From NCBI RefSeq assembly GCF_009870125.1, contig NC_046681.1, forward strand, positions 5,097,001-5,161,000: a stretch of 64,000 nucleotides of DNA. The letters are read 5' to 3'. Positions 46,801 through 58,171 of this stretch are shown in pieces. The position numbers were made by a program, and so were the translations under genes. Positions within the stretch are counted from its first letter, which is position 1, and each line of letters starts with the position of its first letter. Below the pieces are notes generated by a model. That model worked only from the letters and a program-made list of their open reading frames with translations. It was not told the DNA's origin and did no database searches. This stretch comes from Drosophila pseudoobscura (Eukaryota > Arthropoda > Insecta > Diptera > Drosophilidae).

Positions 46801-48177
46801 CTAGTTCTGAATTTGTTCACTAAGTTCTTCTCTTATCAATATGGGATCTATCAGAGAACCCCTTATGATTTCAATGAAAGGTTCAACATTAACAGTATCA
46901 ACATTATGTGATAGATAGATTTTGATCTTCCCGCGCAGCTCTTTCTGTTCGCTCACCCAAGTCCGAACTCTATTAACAAAGGAACCGTCTATATTAAAGT
47001 TATTTCTGATATTGAGAACTTTTAAGTGCGGAAGTCCCTTAAGGAGATCCAGGAGTTCGTCATTCGTAATGCTTGGCATTGATAGGTGAAGGTACAGAAG
47101 GTTTTTCAGTTTCAGTAGGTCTGCCAAGGGTACGCTGTCACAGGATACATAGAGTTCCTTGAGTGTATAAATATTGCAAAGATGCTTAACCTGTTCTTCG
47201 AACAAATCGGGCCCGATCAGGATAAGGCTTTCCAGAGGAGAACTCCGTTTGTGGATCAATCCCTCGAAAAGCGAGCCGCGAACAGATCCGTCATGCCACA
47301 CCTTCAAATGTTTCAACTTGGGCAGTTGGCAGACCAGCTCATAGGGCACCGTAGAGTCGAGGTATCCTACGCCAAAGGCCAGACGTTCAAGCTGTTTGCA
47401 GTTCTTCACTAAAATATCAAAATTGTTCTTAGTGACATTTTGAATACGGTATCCAAAGTCCAAATGCCGCAATTGCTTCATTAATTGGCAGCAATCCGCC
47501 AAGCTCTCGGCATCGAATCCATCCCAGTAACCGACTTCCAGAGATTCCAGTTTATCAAGAACATGCAATCCTCTTCCGTTATATGAGGGAGCCTCCAAGT
47601 TCAGTTTCCTTAAACACTTGAATTGCTTGAGATTTTGAGCAAAACGAGTGCATTGCTTATCTACATCTTGAAAGTGCAGATAAGCGTGCAAAGATTTCAG
47701 ATGTTTAAGGCTGTTTAGATCATCCCATCCGCCCCTAAACCGTCGAAAGGTCATTTTTAAATTTTCAAGATTCTTGCAGCAGCTCCGCAGGATCCACAGA
47801 TGTTGATCGCCGTTCGAACTGTAATTCAATTCGGACTCATAGCTAACCAGATAATCGCCAACAAACTGCAACAATTGTTTCAGATCTTCGTCGCCAATCT
47901 TTCTCGAGTCAATATGTATGTACCGACGGCTTGCGTATCTCTTGAAAATCTCTCCAAAAAACACGTTCGAGGAAGCGAACCTTAGCTGGTCTTTTAAGTT
48001 GAGATAATCCAGTATCTCTCTCCAGCAATCCTCGTTTAACACGAGAAAAGTTCTACGAGGCGTTCTCACTTGGGGTTCCTCTGCATTCCGTGCGTCTTCA
48101 CTTCCAGAGAATTTTCTCTTTCTATTTCGAGCGAAAACAGATTCTCCCACATTACTAATAGAAGCTTGTTCACTCAT
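46801..48177 (-). CDS. F-box/LRR protein A, intronless
   Basis: Single exon, 458 residues. An F-box-like motif lies at about 45-85 ('LNEDCWREILDYLNLKDQLR' then FASSNVFFGEIF), followed by roughly a dozen degenerate leucine-rich repeats ('LKHLKSLHAYLHF', 'CKQLERLAFGVGYLDSTVPY', 'LPKLKHLKVW', 'LKNLLYLHLSMPSITNDELL'). By family the F-box would bind Skp1 in an SCF ubiquitin ligase, with the LRRs choosing the substrate; both roles are inferred. The basic, Ser-rich N terminus contains RKRKF, a possible nuclear signal. Tandem paralogue of the gene at 49122-50390, with similar upstream flanks, and part of a family with at least two broken members in this window. Confidence 0.85.
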   Translation of the reverse strand: MSEQASISNVGESVFARNRKRKFSGSEDARNAEEPQVRTPRRTFLVLNEDCWREILDYLNLKDQLRFASSNVFFGEIFKRYASRRYIHIDSRKIGDEDLKQLLQFVGDYLVSYESELNYSSNGDQHLWILRSCCKNLENLKMTFRRFRGGWDDLNSLKHLKSLHAYLHFQDVDKQCTRFAQNLKQFKCLRKLNLEAPSYNGRGLHVLDKLESLEVGYWDGFDAESLADCCQLMKQLRHLDFGYRIQNVTKNNFDILVKNCKQLERLAFGVGYLDSTVPYELVCQLPKLKHLKVWHDGSVRGSLFEGLIHKRSSPLESLILIGPDLFEEQVKHLCNIYTLKELYVSCDSVPLADLLKLKNLLYLHLSMPSITNDELLDLLKGLPHLKVLNIRNNFNIDGSFVNRVRTWVSEQKELRGKIKIYLSHNVDTVNVEPFIEIIRGSLIDPILIREELSEQIQN

Positions 48178-49121
48178 TTGTTTCGTGCGTTAAATAGATA
48201 TGTTCTGATCGTTTTGACACCCGTGCGCTGACTGAAAGAACCGGCATAGGAATCGGCGGAAAGTTATCAGCCCCAATGTGGGGTACTCCCCCTTTCAAGG
48301 GGGAATTTTCAACAAATATAGCAATAAAACGTAAAAAAATCTAATAAATTCTCACTCGCTCAGTTCATTCTGTATAATAAATAAATATTTGTATGCACAT
48401 ATGTATATGTATGTACGTTCTCTTAAATTATTTGTTTAGTGAGGAACTCTCTTTCTCCTCTCTTTCGAAGAAAACTTTCATATCTTGATACACAGTGCTG
48501 ATATCAATAATACTATACATGTAAACATACATATGTATGTTTGTATATAAAGTTAAAAGAACAAATCGCCTCTTTGATACATTGGGCAGATAAAAAGCCG
48601 ATTAGGCCTCTCTTGTTTGTTAGTTGACTGTCATATCTATCGAATTACTAATGAATATTATTAAGCTTAACCTTTATTATTACCTTATCAATCGGTTGCT
48701 GTAAAGTGCAATTTCTTTGACAATGTCGGATGCCCTGTCTCAAACTTAATCAATCAAGTACAAACTTTGGCAAATGCTTTGGAAAAATAGATAAAAGGAA
48801 AACAACAGTCACTGTAGCATGTTACAGAAATAATCCAGAAATAAACGACTAGGCAATTCGTTCCTGCTCCATTAATGCATCACCAAAACAAAAAACCACA
48901 TTATAAATATTACAGGTATATTTGCATATTGCTTGTTTCTATATAATGCAATAAATAATATCTGGGAATATATAAAATATCATTACATTATCGGGACTGA
49001 ACGATTTTGATAACGACTATCACATATATTAGGAAAAATGAATTCGATTTTCATTTATTACTAGTAAAATCCCATAGAAGCTGGTTTATAAATTATTGAG
49101 GAAATATTGGTAGACTTTCGT
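48178..49121. other. Spacer between F-box/LRR genes
   Basis: Upstream flank of gene A. About 48340-48820 has a diverged copy at 1431-1950. TACATATGTA-type runs at 48395-48420 and 48525-48545. Confidence 0.6.
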
Positions 49122-50390
49122 TCAAAACGGTTCTTTGTTTATTAATATGTGACCTGAATAACCCTGTAGTAATTCAACCAAAGGATTAACGTGCAAAACA
49201 TCGTGTATATCTGTGTATCCGACAAAGATTTTGATCTTCCCGCGCTGCTTCCTCTGTTCGCTTGCCCAGGCACGAACACTATTCACAAATGATGAATCGT
49301 TAAACTGTTTTATTTCATCTCGTAAATTGAGAACTTTTAGGTGCGGAAGCCCCTTTAGGAGGTCCAGAATTTGGTCAGTTGTAATTGGCATGGATATGTG
49401 GAGGTAGAGAAGATTCTCCAGCTTCAGTAAGTCCGCCAAGGGTAAGGTGTCGCACGATACCTCGAGTTCCTTGAGTGAAGAAATATTGCATAGATGCTGA
49501 ACCTGTTTCTCGGACAATGCGCAACCTTCCAGTATAAGACTATCCAGAGGAGAACCCTGCTTGTTGATCAACCCCTCGATGAACGAGTCGCGTAGAGAAC
49601 CGCCATGCCGCACCTGCAAATGTTGCAGCCTGGGCAGATGGCAGACCAGCTCATAGGGCACCGTAGAGTCGAGGTATCCTACGCCAAAGGCCAGACGTTC
49701 CAGCTGCTTGCAGTTCGTGACCAGAATTTCAAAATGCTTCTCACTGAGGTTCTTAATATGGTGTCCATATTTAAGATACCGCAATTTCGTCATCGTTTGC
49801 CAGCAATCCGCCAAGCTCTGGGCATCAAATCCATCAAGAACAAACAGCTCCAGATATTCCAGTTGATCAAGAACATGCAATCCTTTTCCGTTATATCTGA
49901 CAGCCTTCAACTCCAGTTTCTGTAGACATGGGAATTTCTCAAAATTATAAACAACATCCGTACTCCACCAACCGGCACCTTTTAATTCCAGATTCAGTCT
50001 GTTTAGATCGTCCCCACCTCCCCTTAACAGCGTAAGATTGATTTTCAGATTCTTGAGACTCGTACAGTGTCTCCCCAAGAGACACAGATGATGATAGTCC
50101 CCCAACTCGGAGTCGTAACTAACCAGATGCTCGCCAACGATGGGCAACAGTTGTTTCAGATAATCGTCGTTAATCCTACTGGCCAACGATTCATCAATAT
50201 GTTTGTACCGACGGCTTGCGTATCTCTTGAAAATCTCTCCAAAACACACGTTCGAGGAAGCGAACCTTAACTGGTCTCCTAAGTCCAGATAATCAATTAC
50301 GACTCTCCAGCAATCCTCGTTTAAATGGACAATTGGTTGGGTTTCCTCTGCATTCTGTGCGTCATCACTGCCAGAAAATTGTTGACTCAT
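49122..50390 (-). CDS. F-box/LRR protein B, intronless
   Basis: Single exon, 422 residues. F-box-like motif at about 20-62 ('LNEDCWRVVIDYLDLGDQLR' then FASSNVCFGEIF), followed by LRRs very similar to gene A ('CKQLERLAFGVGYLDSTVPY' is identical in both). It has a shorter N terminus without the basic patch of A, and extra sequence 'LTLLRGGGDDLNRLNLELKG' replacing a stretch of A. The same inferred role: substrate receptor of an SCF complex. Both upstream flanks share 'ctgactgaa' and 'ggcggaaagttatcag'-like sequence (48225-48272 and 50430-50475), so the duplication unit included the promoter. Remnants at 885-1425 are closest to this gene. Confidence 0.85.
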   Translation of the reverse strand: MSQQFSGSDDAQNAEETQPIVHLNEDCWRVVIDYLDLGDQLRFASSNVCFGEIFKRYASRRYKHIDESLASRINDDYLKQLLPIVGEHLVSYDSELGDYHHLCLLGRHCTSLKNLKINLTLLRGGGDDLNRLNLELKGAGWWSTDVVYNFEKFPCLQKLELKAVRYNGKGLHVLDQLEYLELFVLDGFDAQSLADCWQTMTKLRYLKYGHHIKNLSEKHFEILVTNCKQLERLAFGVGYLDSTVPYELVCHLPRLQHLQVRHGGSLRDSFIEGLINKQGSPLDSLILEGCALSEKQVQHLCNISSLKELEVSCDTLPLADLLKLENLLYLHISMPITTDQILDLLKGLPHLKVLNLRDEIKQFNDSSFVNSVRAWASEQRKQRGKIKIFVGYTDIHDVLHVNPLVELLQGYSGHILINKEPF

Positions 50391-51303
50391 TTCGCTTCTT
50401 AGGTGTATGTTCCGTTCGTAGCCGCCAGCTGACTGAATTACTCGGCATGGGACCGGGCGGCAAGTTATCAGTCCTTTGGCTAGGTTTTTTGCCTAGAAAT
50501 TTGGAGCACTTATAACATGAGATTAGATAGTTATTTGTATGTTGATTTCATGAACTTGGATTTTGTGTCGACATCGACGTTTGCTACATGGAGCATTGGA
50601 CAAGAGGGTGCAAGTCCAATCGCGCCTTTAAAAATACTGTATAATACTATGAAAAATATACAAATTTGCAAGGTGTGTGAGTTAGACACGGTGTTTGGAC
50701 ACCAGTTTAGACTACCCGTGTTGCATCTTTTTCTTGCTTTTGATGGAGAAATTCTTACTTGCTGGGGTCTATCTGAATAATATATGTATTTACATATGTA
50801 TTTTTGTATTTAATTTGCACGTTAATTAGGCTGAACGCCTGATTGAGTAGATCTCAAGCCCGATATTATAGCCAGGGCTATTATTATTCGTCAATTGCCA
50901 ACTAAGTAAACATTACACCTTTCTTTCGTCTCTTTATCCAGCCTTTTTCGTTTCACTGCTGCAGTTACAGCGTCTGAGCTGTTCTCGCGCCTGATCTCCA
51001 TCTATTCTCATCGCAATGACTCTTACTTTCTATACTATCGTATTCTATTATTTATATTCTATCCTTACCGGGTATCGGATCAGTGTGCCGGCACGTATGC
51101 TCATTTAAGCGAGGAGCTAAAAATGTTAGCAGTGTCAAAGTATTATAATAAAATATTATGCGATTCGTATAGCCAGGCGATCTTGGCAAAGAATAAAACA
51201 TATACATATATAAGCATTCGGCAAAATGAACTGGGTATTTATTTATTAGAGTACCATCAATGCATTTTTGTATGAAAATTATGCAAGAAAAATCTGCAGG
51301 TTT
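50391..51303. other. Gene-free spacer
   Basis: Promoter side of gene B, then AT-rich DNA. A frame at 50517-50780 has no recognisable domain and looks fortuitous. Confidence 0.5.
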
Positions 51304-51950
51304 CCTAGTTCTGCTCTCGTTCACCTAATTCTTTGTTTATTATTAGGGCATCTTCGTCTGTATATAAATTATTGAGATCGATTTTGATCTACCCTTGCTG
51401 CTGCCTCTGTTCACCCAGGTACGAAAACTTTTCACCAAGTTCACTTTATCTATGCCATCGCAATCTAGTATATTGAAAAATTTCTGGTCGAGGAAGACCC
51501 TTCATGACATTCGCAACGCTTGGCAAGTATATGTGGAGGTGTAGAAGGTTCTTTAGCTTCAGAAAGTCCTCCAAGGGGACGGTGTCGCAGCCTGGGCAAC
51601 TGGCATTACAGTTTAAAGGGCAGAGTTGAGTTGAGAAGCTACTTTAAAGGCCAGACGTTCCAGCTACTGACAGTTAATCATCAGAATTTAAAAATAGTTC
51701 ATACTTATGCTTTGAGTATGTCCAAATTGAAGATACCGCAATCGCTTCATTGTTTGACAGCAATCCAGCAACCTCTTGGAATCGAATCCATCAGATTAAG
51801 ACACATCCAGAGATTCCAGGTGATCAAGATCTTCCGCTATATAAGGGAGCAACCTTCTTCAGTTCCGTAGTTCCAACTCCAGTTTCCGTAGACACATGAA
51901 TTGCTTAAGATTGTTTACAAAATCCGCACACAAGCGAAGATGCATACATA
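51304..51950 (-). pseudogene. Broken F-box/LRR gene
   Basis: A diverged third copy in the same orientation as A and B. Matching landmarks, compared with A and B, are 'ctagttctg.....gttcac.taattctt' at the 3' end, 'tgctgcctctgttc', 'tatgtggaggt.agaag.ttct', 'aaaggccagacgttccagct' and 'gataccgcaat'. Many indels and stops break the frame and parts of the LRR region are missing. The F-box end is not found. Confidence 0.75.
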
Positions 51951-52730
51951 TATGGATGGAAGGTCTCACTGGAAAAGGAATTTGTTTGTCTTAAATGCAC
52001 GTAAATACATATATGTATTTTACCTTTATTCAAAGCCGGGATAGTTGCGTGATCTTCAGCACGTCCAGACACGGGTTAATGTCGGTTAACCTCACCGAGT
52101 CACATTCGCGCTCATTCTTCGGCACCGAATGCAATCTTAGATTGGTTTGGGTTTGTTTTCGCTTGGTACACCGCACCAATAGCAATAGTGTCAAGTTGTT
52201 AATAGCTCTACAGCTCGAGGGCTTAGTCAACGTTATCCCGGTTACCACAAGTTTCATATTTTAGGCTTTATTTCGTAGTTAAATAAAAAAATAGTTGTTC
52301 AATTCAAAGGAGATCCCGCTGTTGTTTACATATGTATAATTGTTTGTATATGAAAACATCGATAGTATCGATAGAGACAGTAGGACTGCGCGTATTTTTG
52401 AATTAAAATCAAAAACCAATTATATGCTGGATAATTGTCTACAATAAACTAGGTTAATAGTTAATAAATAAATAAATTGGTCTGGCTTTCAAAAGTACTC
52501 AAATGCCTGGAATGGAATTTTTTAAATATTTTATCGATGTCGAATAAAGGTTTATTTAATTTAAATGAGTGCCATGTCATGTATCCAGTCTATAAGAGAC
52601 GATGGAAACGGCACTCATTTAGTAAATAATTTTTTTTTTAAGTCAACCTTTGAAGTCCACAACTAATTATGAATAAATTTATATATTAACTCCAAACCAC
52701 AAATTTGATGGGACCATACTGCATATAACA
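51951..52730. other. Gene-free spacer
   Basis: Holds paired ATCGATA/TATCGATA sites at 52358-52373 and nothing coding that I recognise. Confidence 0.5.
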
Positions 52731-52732
52731 AT

Positions 52733-52752
52733 TATCGATAGTACTATCGATG
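52733..52752. promoter_or_regulatory. DRE-type sites upstream of RpS21
   Basis: A perfect TATCGATA at 52733-52740 and TATCGATG at 52745-52752, about 190 bp before the start codon. A second pair lies at 52358-52373. TATCGATA is bound by DREF/BEAF-32 and is common at fly housekeeping promoters. Confidence 0.65.
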
Positions 52753-52784
52753 AGCCTGCCAAAGCGCAGCCACCTTCACGTCGC

Positions 52785-52815
52785 GCTGTCACTTCTTTCT
52801 CTTTTTCTCCTCCAT
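52785..52815 (+). promoter_or_regulatory. TOP-like transcription start of RpS21
   Basis: A pyrimidine run (cacttctttctctttttctcctcc) follows the DRE sites, the terminal oligopyrimidine pattern of ribosomal protein gene start sites. The exact start is not resolvable. Confidence 0.5.
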
Positions 52816-52938
52816 CGACGGATTGCGGTCGCTTGATTTGTAAATTTTTACAAAAATGTAAGTAAAATCTATTATTTATTGCTTTAAAAAGTATAATTAA
52901 CTGAGCAAATTATCCCATTTGCATTGCAGCACAACAAA

Positions 52939-53336
52939 ATGGAAAACGACGCCGGTGAGAATGTTGATTTGTACGTGCCCCGCAAATGGTAAGTAGAACA
53001 CGTGTTTCCCCGTCGCTCCATTGGATAGTGTTTTTAATGCCCCTGTGGTCTGGTCATGTTTACAGCTCGGCATCGAACAGGATCATCCACGCCAAGGACC
53101 ACGCCTCCGTGCAGCTGAGCATTGTGGATGTGGACCCCGAGACGGGCCGTCAGACCGATGGCTCCAAGACCTACGCCATTTGCGGCGAGATCCGTCGCAT
53201 GGGCGAGTCGGACGACTGCATTGTCCGTCTGGCCAAGAAGGATGGCCTTATTACCAAGTAAGTGTGCTCTCATTCAGCAGTTTTTATATGATTTTCATTA
53301 ATAATCTCGTTATTCTTTTCTTGCAGGAACTTCTAA
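52939..53336 (+). CDS. RpS21: Ribosomal protein S21 (eS21)
   Basis: Coding exons 52939-52988, 53066-53257 and 53327-53336 join to 83 residues, starting [20 protein letters not shown] and ending DGLITKNF, which matches fly RpS21 as I remember it along its length. An untranslated first exon ends near 52857 at a GTAAGT donor, and the acceptor lies at 52929. The protein is a small-subunit ribosomal component; in D. melanogaster it is known as oho23B at 23B, where loss gives overgrowth of haematopoietic and imaginal tissue. The short 3' exon holds three codons plus the stop. Poly(A) signal AATAAA 53373-53378. This gene anchors the window to Muller element B. Confidence 0.97.
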
Positions 53337-53378
53337 ATATGTCGAAACCATAAATCAGAAACATTAATTGGTAATAAA

Positions 53379-54339
53379 GTGAATTCCTTTTTGTAATTTA
53401 ACGTCAAACAAGCTAAATTTGTGTTTTTCTTGTGGACTAAGCTGGTTGACATAGTTGGCATATTGAGGAATGGATCAGTACAAATAACTTCACTTCAGAG
53501 GAGCGAACTCATTGATGATAAAATGAAATTGCAGCCGACATAAAGTGTCAAGTGCATGTGTAGTAGTCGCTTTAATCGGCCTAATGCGCTCTTTTTTATG
53601 TTCTAAACGACTGCCACCAGAGGCTTTCAATAATACTACATACTTCATATTACTACAATACTAAGGCACATTTTACGCCTTACATTTCCAGAACTTAATC
53701 AAGTATTTTTTCAACGAAAACTGGAGACCTTTGTTCCATGCCTAAATCTTCATTTTAAGTATCAGTTCTCGATTTCCATACTTCTTAATTACACGTTAGG
53801 ATTATATACAATTTTCTGCAGCTCCCAGTGAAAACTACCTATAAGGTCCATAAAATTCAGTTTCTAGAAACGGTCTTTAGAGAACTGTTCCCGGCATTTT
53901 TTTTTTTTTTTGGGTCAACGATGGTATAATTGTAGAACTATAATTATACTTTCAATTTTCAATTCAATATTAGGAATATTAATTTCTGACGAAGTATTGA
54001 GCTCCAACAGGAAAAAAAAGGATGTGAAATTTGTATAGTGCAAAGTATATCGAACATCAAAAAGATTTATTTACTTAAAATAAAAACATTCCAAAATGTG
54101 AATTTTAAACTCCTGTTCAGTCAATTTGAACTAATCTGTTTAAATTCAAATGAATGATTTTATGTTTATGTAATGTATACATATGTACTAAGGGGTCAAG
54201 TCCCAACGTCAAGTTCAGTGTCAGTGTAAATAGTCCTATAATATGCTCACAATCCTGTTAAAAATCAATACAATCCCTAACCATACAGTACTCTATAATG
54301 ATACAATGTTAAGTTCAGTCAGTAACGATTTGCCAGCTT
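53379..54339. other. Gene-free spacer
   Basis: AT-rich DNA after RpS21, with a poly(T) tract at 53899-53911. Nothing coding is seen. Confidence 0.5.
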
Positions 54340-54795
54340 TAACTATTTTCGGTATATTCAGCCAGGCTCCGTTTTTCACATTCCCAAAAGTTTTCCGATT
54401 TACTTTTGAATACACAGAAATTGGGGCTCCCGCTTTCACATTCCGCAAGATTTATTCGTTTTCAAAACGAAAAAATTTTCGTTAACGAAATGAAAAATAA
54501 ACAGCTTTTTATACAACGAAGCAAACCTTAATTGCAAAAGGAAAATAATAGATGACATATTGATGCATTAACATAAACTTGACTCCTATGTCAGGGTAAT
54601 TTAACTTTTGCTTTCTTTAGGAATAATTTTATTTTAACCCAATCTCAAATTTGGCTCGGAAAAAATTGGCCAGGGAAACAAAAATTTTCGTTTTGGTGCA
54701 AACAGCAAAAATATGTTAAAACTGGAGAACTTTAAAACGTTTTGGCTGAAAACGTAATCCGCAAAAGTAAATGAAAAACGGAGTCGGCCTGAATC
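54340..54795 (+). repeat. Dispersed repeat, longer copy
   Basis: Shares four separated blocks with the reverse complement of 29107-29275. Within this copy, 'ggctcc...tttcacattcc' occurs twice (54365 and 54426), an internal duplication. No coding frame. Family not recognised. Confidence 0.6.
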
Positions 54796-57700
54796 AGGTT
54801 GCAGTAGCATATGTATATTTTCTGAATATTTGGACGTAGAACTTGATTGGAAGGTATATTAACGGTATATAGGTATATAATTGTATATTTAAAAAATTTC
54901 ATCAAACTGTTAAATTTAATTTTTAAGGGTATATTTAAGAAACTTCTTGAAACTTTAACTCCCAGGTTTTTTAAGTTTTCGAGTTATTCCATTTAAATCA
55001 TTCACTTTCAACAACTTTCGAAAAATTATCACTGATTTTCTAGCCACAATGTCAAGCTCTTTTAATAGTATTTTCCAGTATATTTTAAGACGTGCTATGG
55101 ACTCACCCTCTTGTCGAATGCACCAATGTGGAAACCGTGCACAAGTGCCATTTAGAGCCATGTCCCAGGCCACATCGAATACTAATTAACCCAGTCTTGT
55201 AGGAAATTAATTTATCAATCGGATAAAATTATGAGTTGACAGCTGAGGGTCCAAGCTAGCTGGTCATATTAAACCGAATATAAAAAATGGAACTTGAATA
55301 CAAATAATTGGTCAGTATATTTACGGTATATTTTGAAATTTGTGACGTATGTTTTGGTATATTGCTGACGGTCAGACCGTATATGTTATCAATAGGTCCG
55401 CGGTTACACTGCTGTCGCAAAACTTATAAATTGTTCTCATCAAAATTTTTAAAAACACCGCGAATCAAAATATACATAAACCTAAATAATATTGTGGGCA
55501 AATGTGACAGTGCTGTAGTTAGAGTAGTTTTAGGGCACAAGCAATCGGGGTGCTGCATTTGCTGTATGAATACAAATAATGCGAAGTTCCGGAAAGGGGA
55601 AAGCAGAGTCCTGTGAAATGGGAAATAAATATATGCGAATAATTTATGTAATACAGTGCGTTTCAAACACACAAAAATAGAAACGGGAACTAGTGAAAAC
55701 GAGAAAAACTCCACCAACAAAACAAAACAGTATTCGCTTGTAATCATCATATTCTTTTATTGCAAAAAGTATTAGGTGAGTCTTTGTTTCGGGGAGGGTG
55801 AGTGTGTTCGTGTGCTATAAGCATAAATATCATAATAATCATGTTGCTTTCCTAAGCCCTCAACGTTGTCGCGTCATGAGTTGTGACTCATTAGAGAGGG
55901 ATTCCAGGTGCACTCCAGGTTCCCAGACCAACCTGAATCATTCCCACCTTTGATATGCTTAAGCCACATACGAATATGAGAATTGTCCTCAGCTTGCACT
56001 AGACTAGGGGAAGCGCTGCCAAATGTTCGTTCTGTAAAAACTGGAACCAATAGAGGAAGACTTACATACATATGTATGTATATAAAAGATACCTCTCGCT
56101 ATTTTCCTCTTATCAACCCCTTGATGCCACTTTTTGCGCTTCAACGGGTTCCACTGTGCGCCTACGTTCGACTCGGTGCAGCTGCACCTAAATTGCACTC
56201 AACGCGCACTCAGCGCCAAGCGAACGCCTCCCCTCCCGTCACTCCCTCTCTTTCTCAGTCTTCTGCGCCTCGTCATTCGCCATAAGTAACGGCATGTTTT
56301 TAACTTGTATGTGGATACATACATTGTATGTATGCATACATACAATAAAGATATTTTTGTGTGCCGGTGTGTGCGTTCATTCACTTTTGCGCATTTTTAT
56401 TGTTGTCGTCTCTGTATTTTTATCATTTTTAGCCACCAAAACTGTAATTATCTCGCTTTCTGCCCCTGCCGTCTGGCTCTGCTTTCCCAAGAATTATTGT
56501 CTATTTACTTGCACCTAAAACCTGATTGCTGGGTACAGGGAACCCTTACGTTCAGCGACGACAAGCGGCAATAAAATAAATTGCCTTGCATGAATGTGTG
56601 TATCTACGCAGTATACATTCGATATAAAGAGCTGATAAAAAAAAGTAATCTACTAAAATGAAAGATGCGGTAATATTTTACCTCAGATCTCTTTTACAAT
56701 GTAATAAATACGGTATAGCTTTTTAAATTGTATTCCCTAAAATCCCACAAAATGATACCAAGTTATATAATTCTTCAAAAACATGCAATTTCGAGCATAT
56801 CTGCTTGTCTTCACTGTGCCCCCTGACGCGAGACGAGATCAAAGCCCCTTTTCACTTTCCACATCATCGTATACACACACTCACACACGCGCAACACGCA
56901 ATTCCCTGCCTCCCTCCCACTGACGAGTCGCTGACTGACACGGCCAAGGCGTTTCATTTAAAAGTGATTCAATCAGTTTAATTGATCGCACTCATACTCG
57001 TCTGTCGCCATCTGTGTGTGCATGCTACGTGCAGCGTGCACCTACGTACATATATTTCAATTTTATTGTTTGCATTTATGATTTTTCTGCAACACTCGCA
57101 AAGTTCCCCCTCCCACCCCATGCAAGCGAAAAGGAGGGGCAGGTCAGTGCAAAGAGTCAACTTCTCCGCTCGCTCGCTCGCCCATGCACTTAAATCGTTT
57201 ACAGTTACTTCGATTTGGTGTGCGTGGCTATATTGGTGTCTTCTTTCGTCGCGTTGCCCTTTCAGATGCCGACGGCACGCGCTGAGCGGCTTGGGAGAAA
57301 GGGAGACGGCCGCGAGGAGGCAGTATGAATTGTAAATGTAGGCAGAAAAGTCTGTTGTATAAAATTACCCGATTTTGATGGCGGTGCCGGTCGGTGTGGG
57401 AAATGAATACCGACAGTCGACAGTCGTCGGAATGGGGATTTATTTGGTAGCCTAGACTTTGAATATCTCCATTATACATTTTTCGTTTTGCTTGGTCGAA
57501 AATATACATACAGCACAGAATAATACCATGTGAATAATCTAAATATCAGATGTAAAGCACGCCTCAAACATCCTTAGACTTGTCCACATTTTCTTAGTCT
57601 ATTGAGGGTCTTAAACCCCAGTTTCAGACTGGTTTCCCATTATCGAACAAATGCATTCGTTTCGAATGGCGTATCAAAAAGATACAGATGTGTAATCTAG

Positions 57701-58154
57701 AATTGTTGGTGGAATTTACGTATTAAAACATATTTTATATGAAACTATAATCTATAAGACACATTACGATTTACGATTATTAAGAGCATTTTTTTATTTT
57801 TATCTGATACTCGTGATTTCAAGCAATTAATTCATTCTTTAGACTTGGACCTTGCATATTATTTCTATATGTTTGACCTTTAGACTTTTCGACGACCGTC
57901 AGTGGGTGTCCACTGATAGTAGCAGATACCAGAACTCAATTTGAATTCCTCCCCCGCTCCAGTCCCTCTATTCACTGACTTTCTTTAGAGTCACATTTCT
58001 TATTTTGGTTTTCTTTTTTTTTCGTGGCGACTTTGATTGTACATCTAACAGCTAACATCAGCGCTTCTCTTTCAGCTTACGCTTAGCACTGCTCAGCGGG
58101 TCAGAATTTGCCATAGTATTCTCCCCTCAGCCCCCAATAATCATAGCACCCAAA

Positions 58155-58171
58155 ATGGACGGTACTGCTTT
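58155..58171 (+). other. Possible small first coding exon
   Basis: An acceptor-like 'cttctctttcag' ends near 58077. About 78 bases later comes ATGGACGGTACTGCTTT with a good start context (CAAAATGG), directly followed by GTGAGT, a strong donor. If real, the gene would continue on the plus strand beyond the window. No downstream exon was found. Confidence 0.25.
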
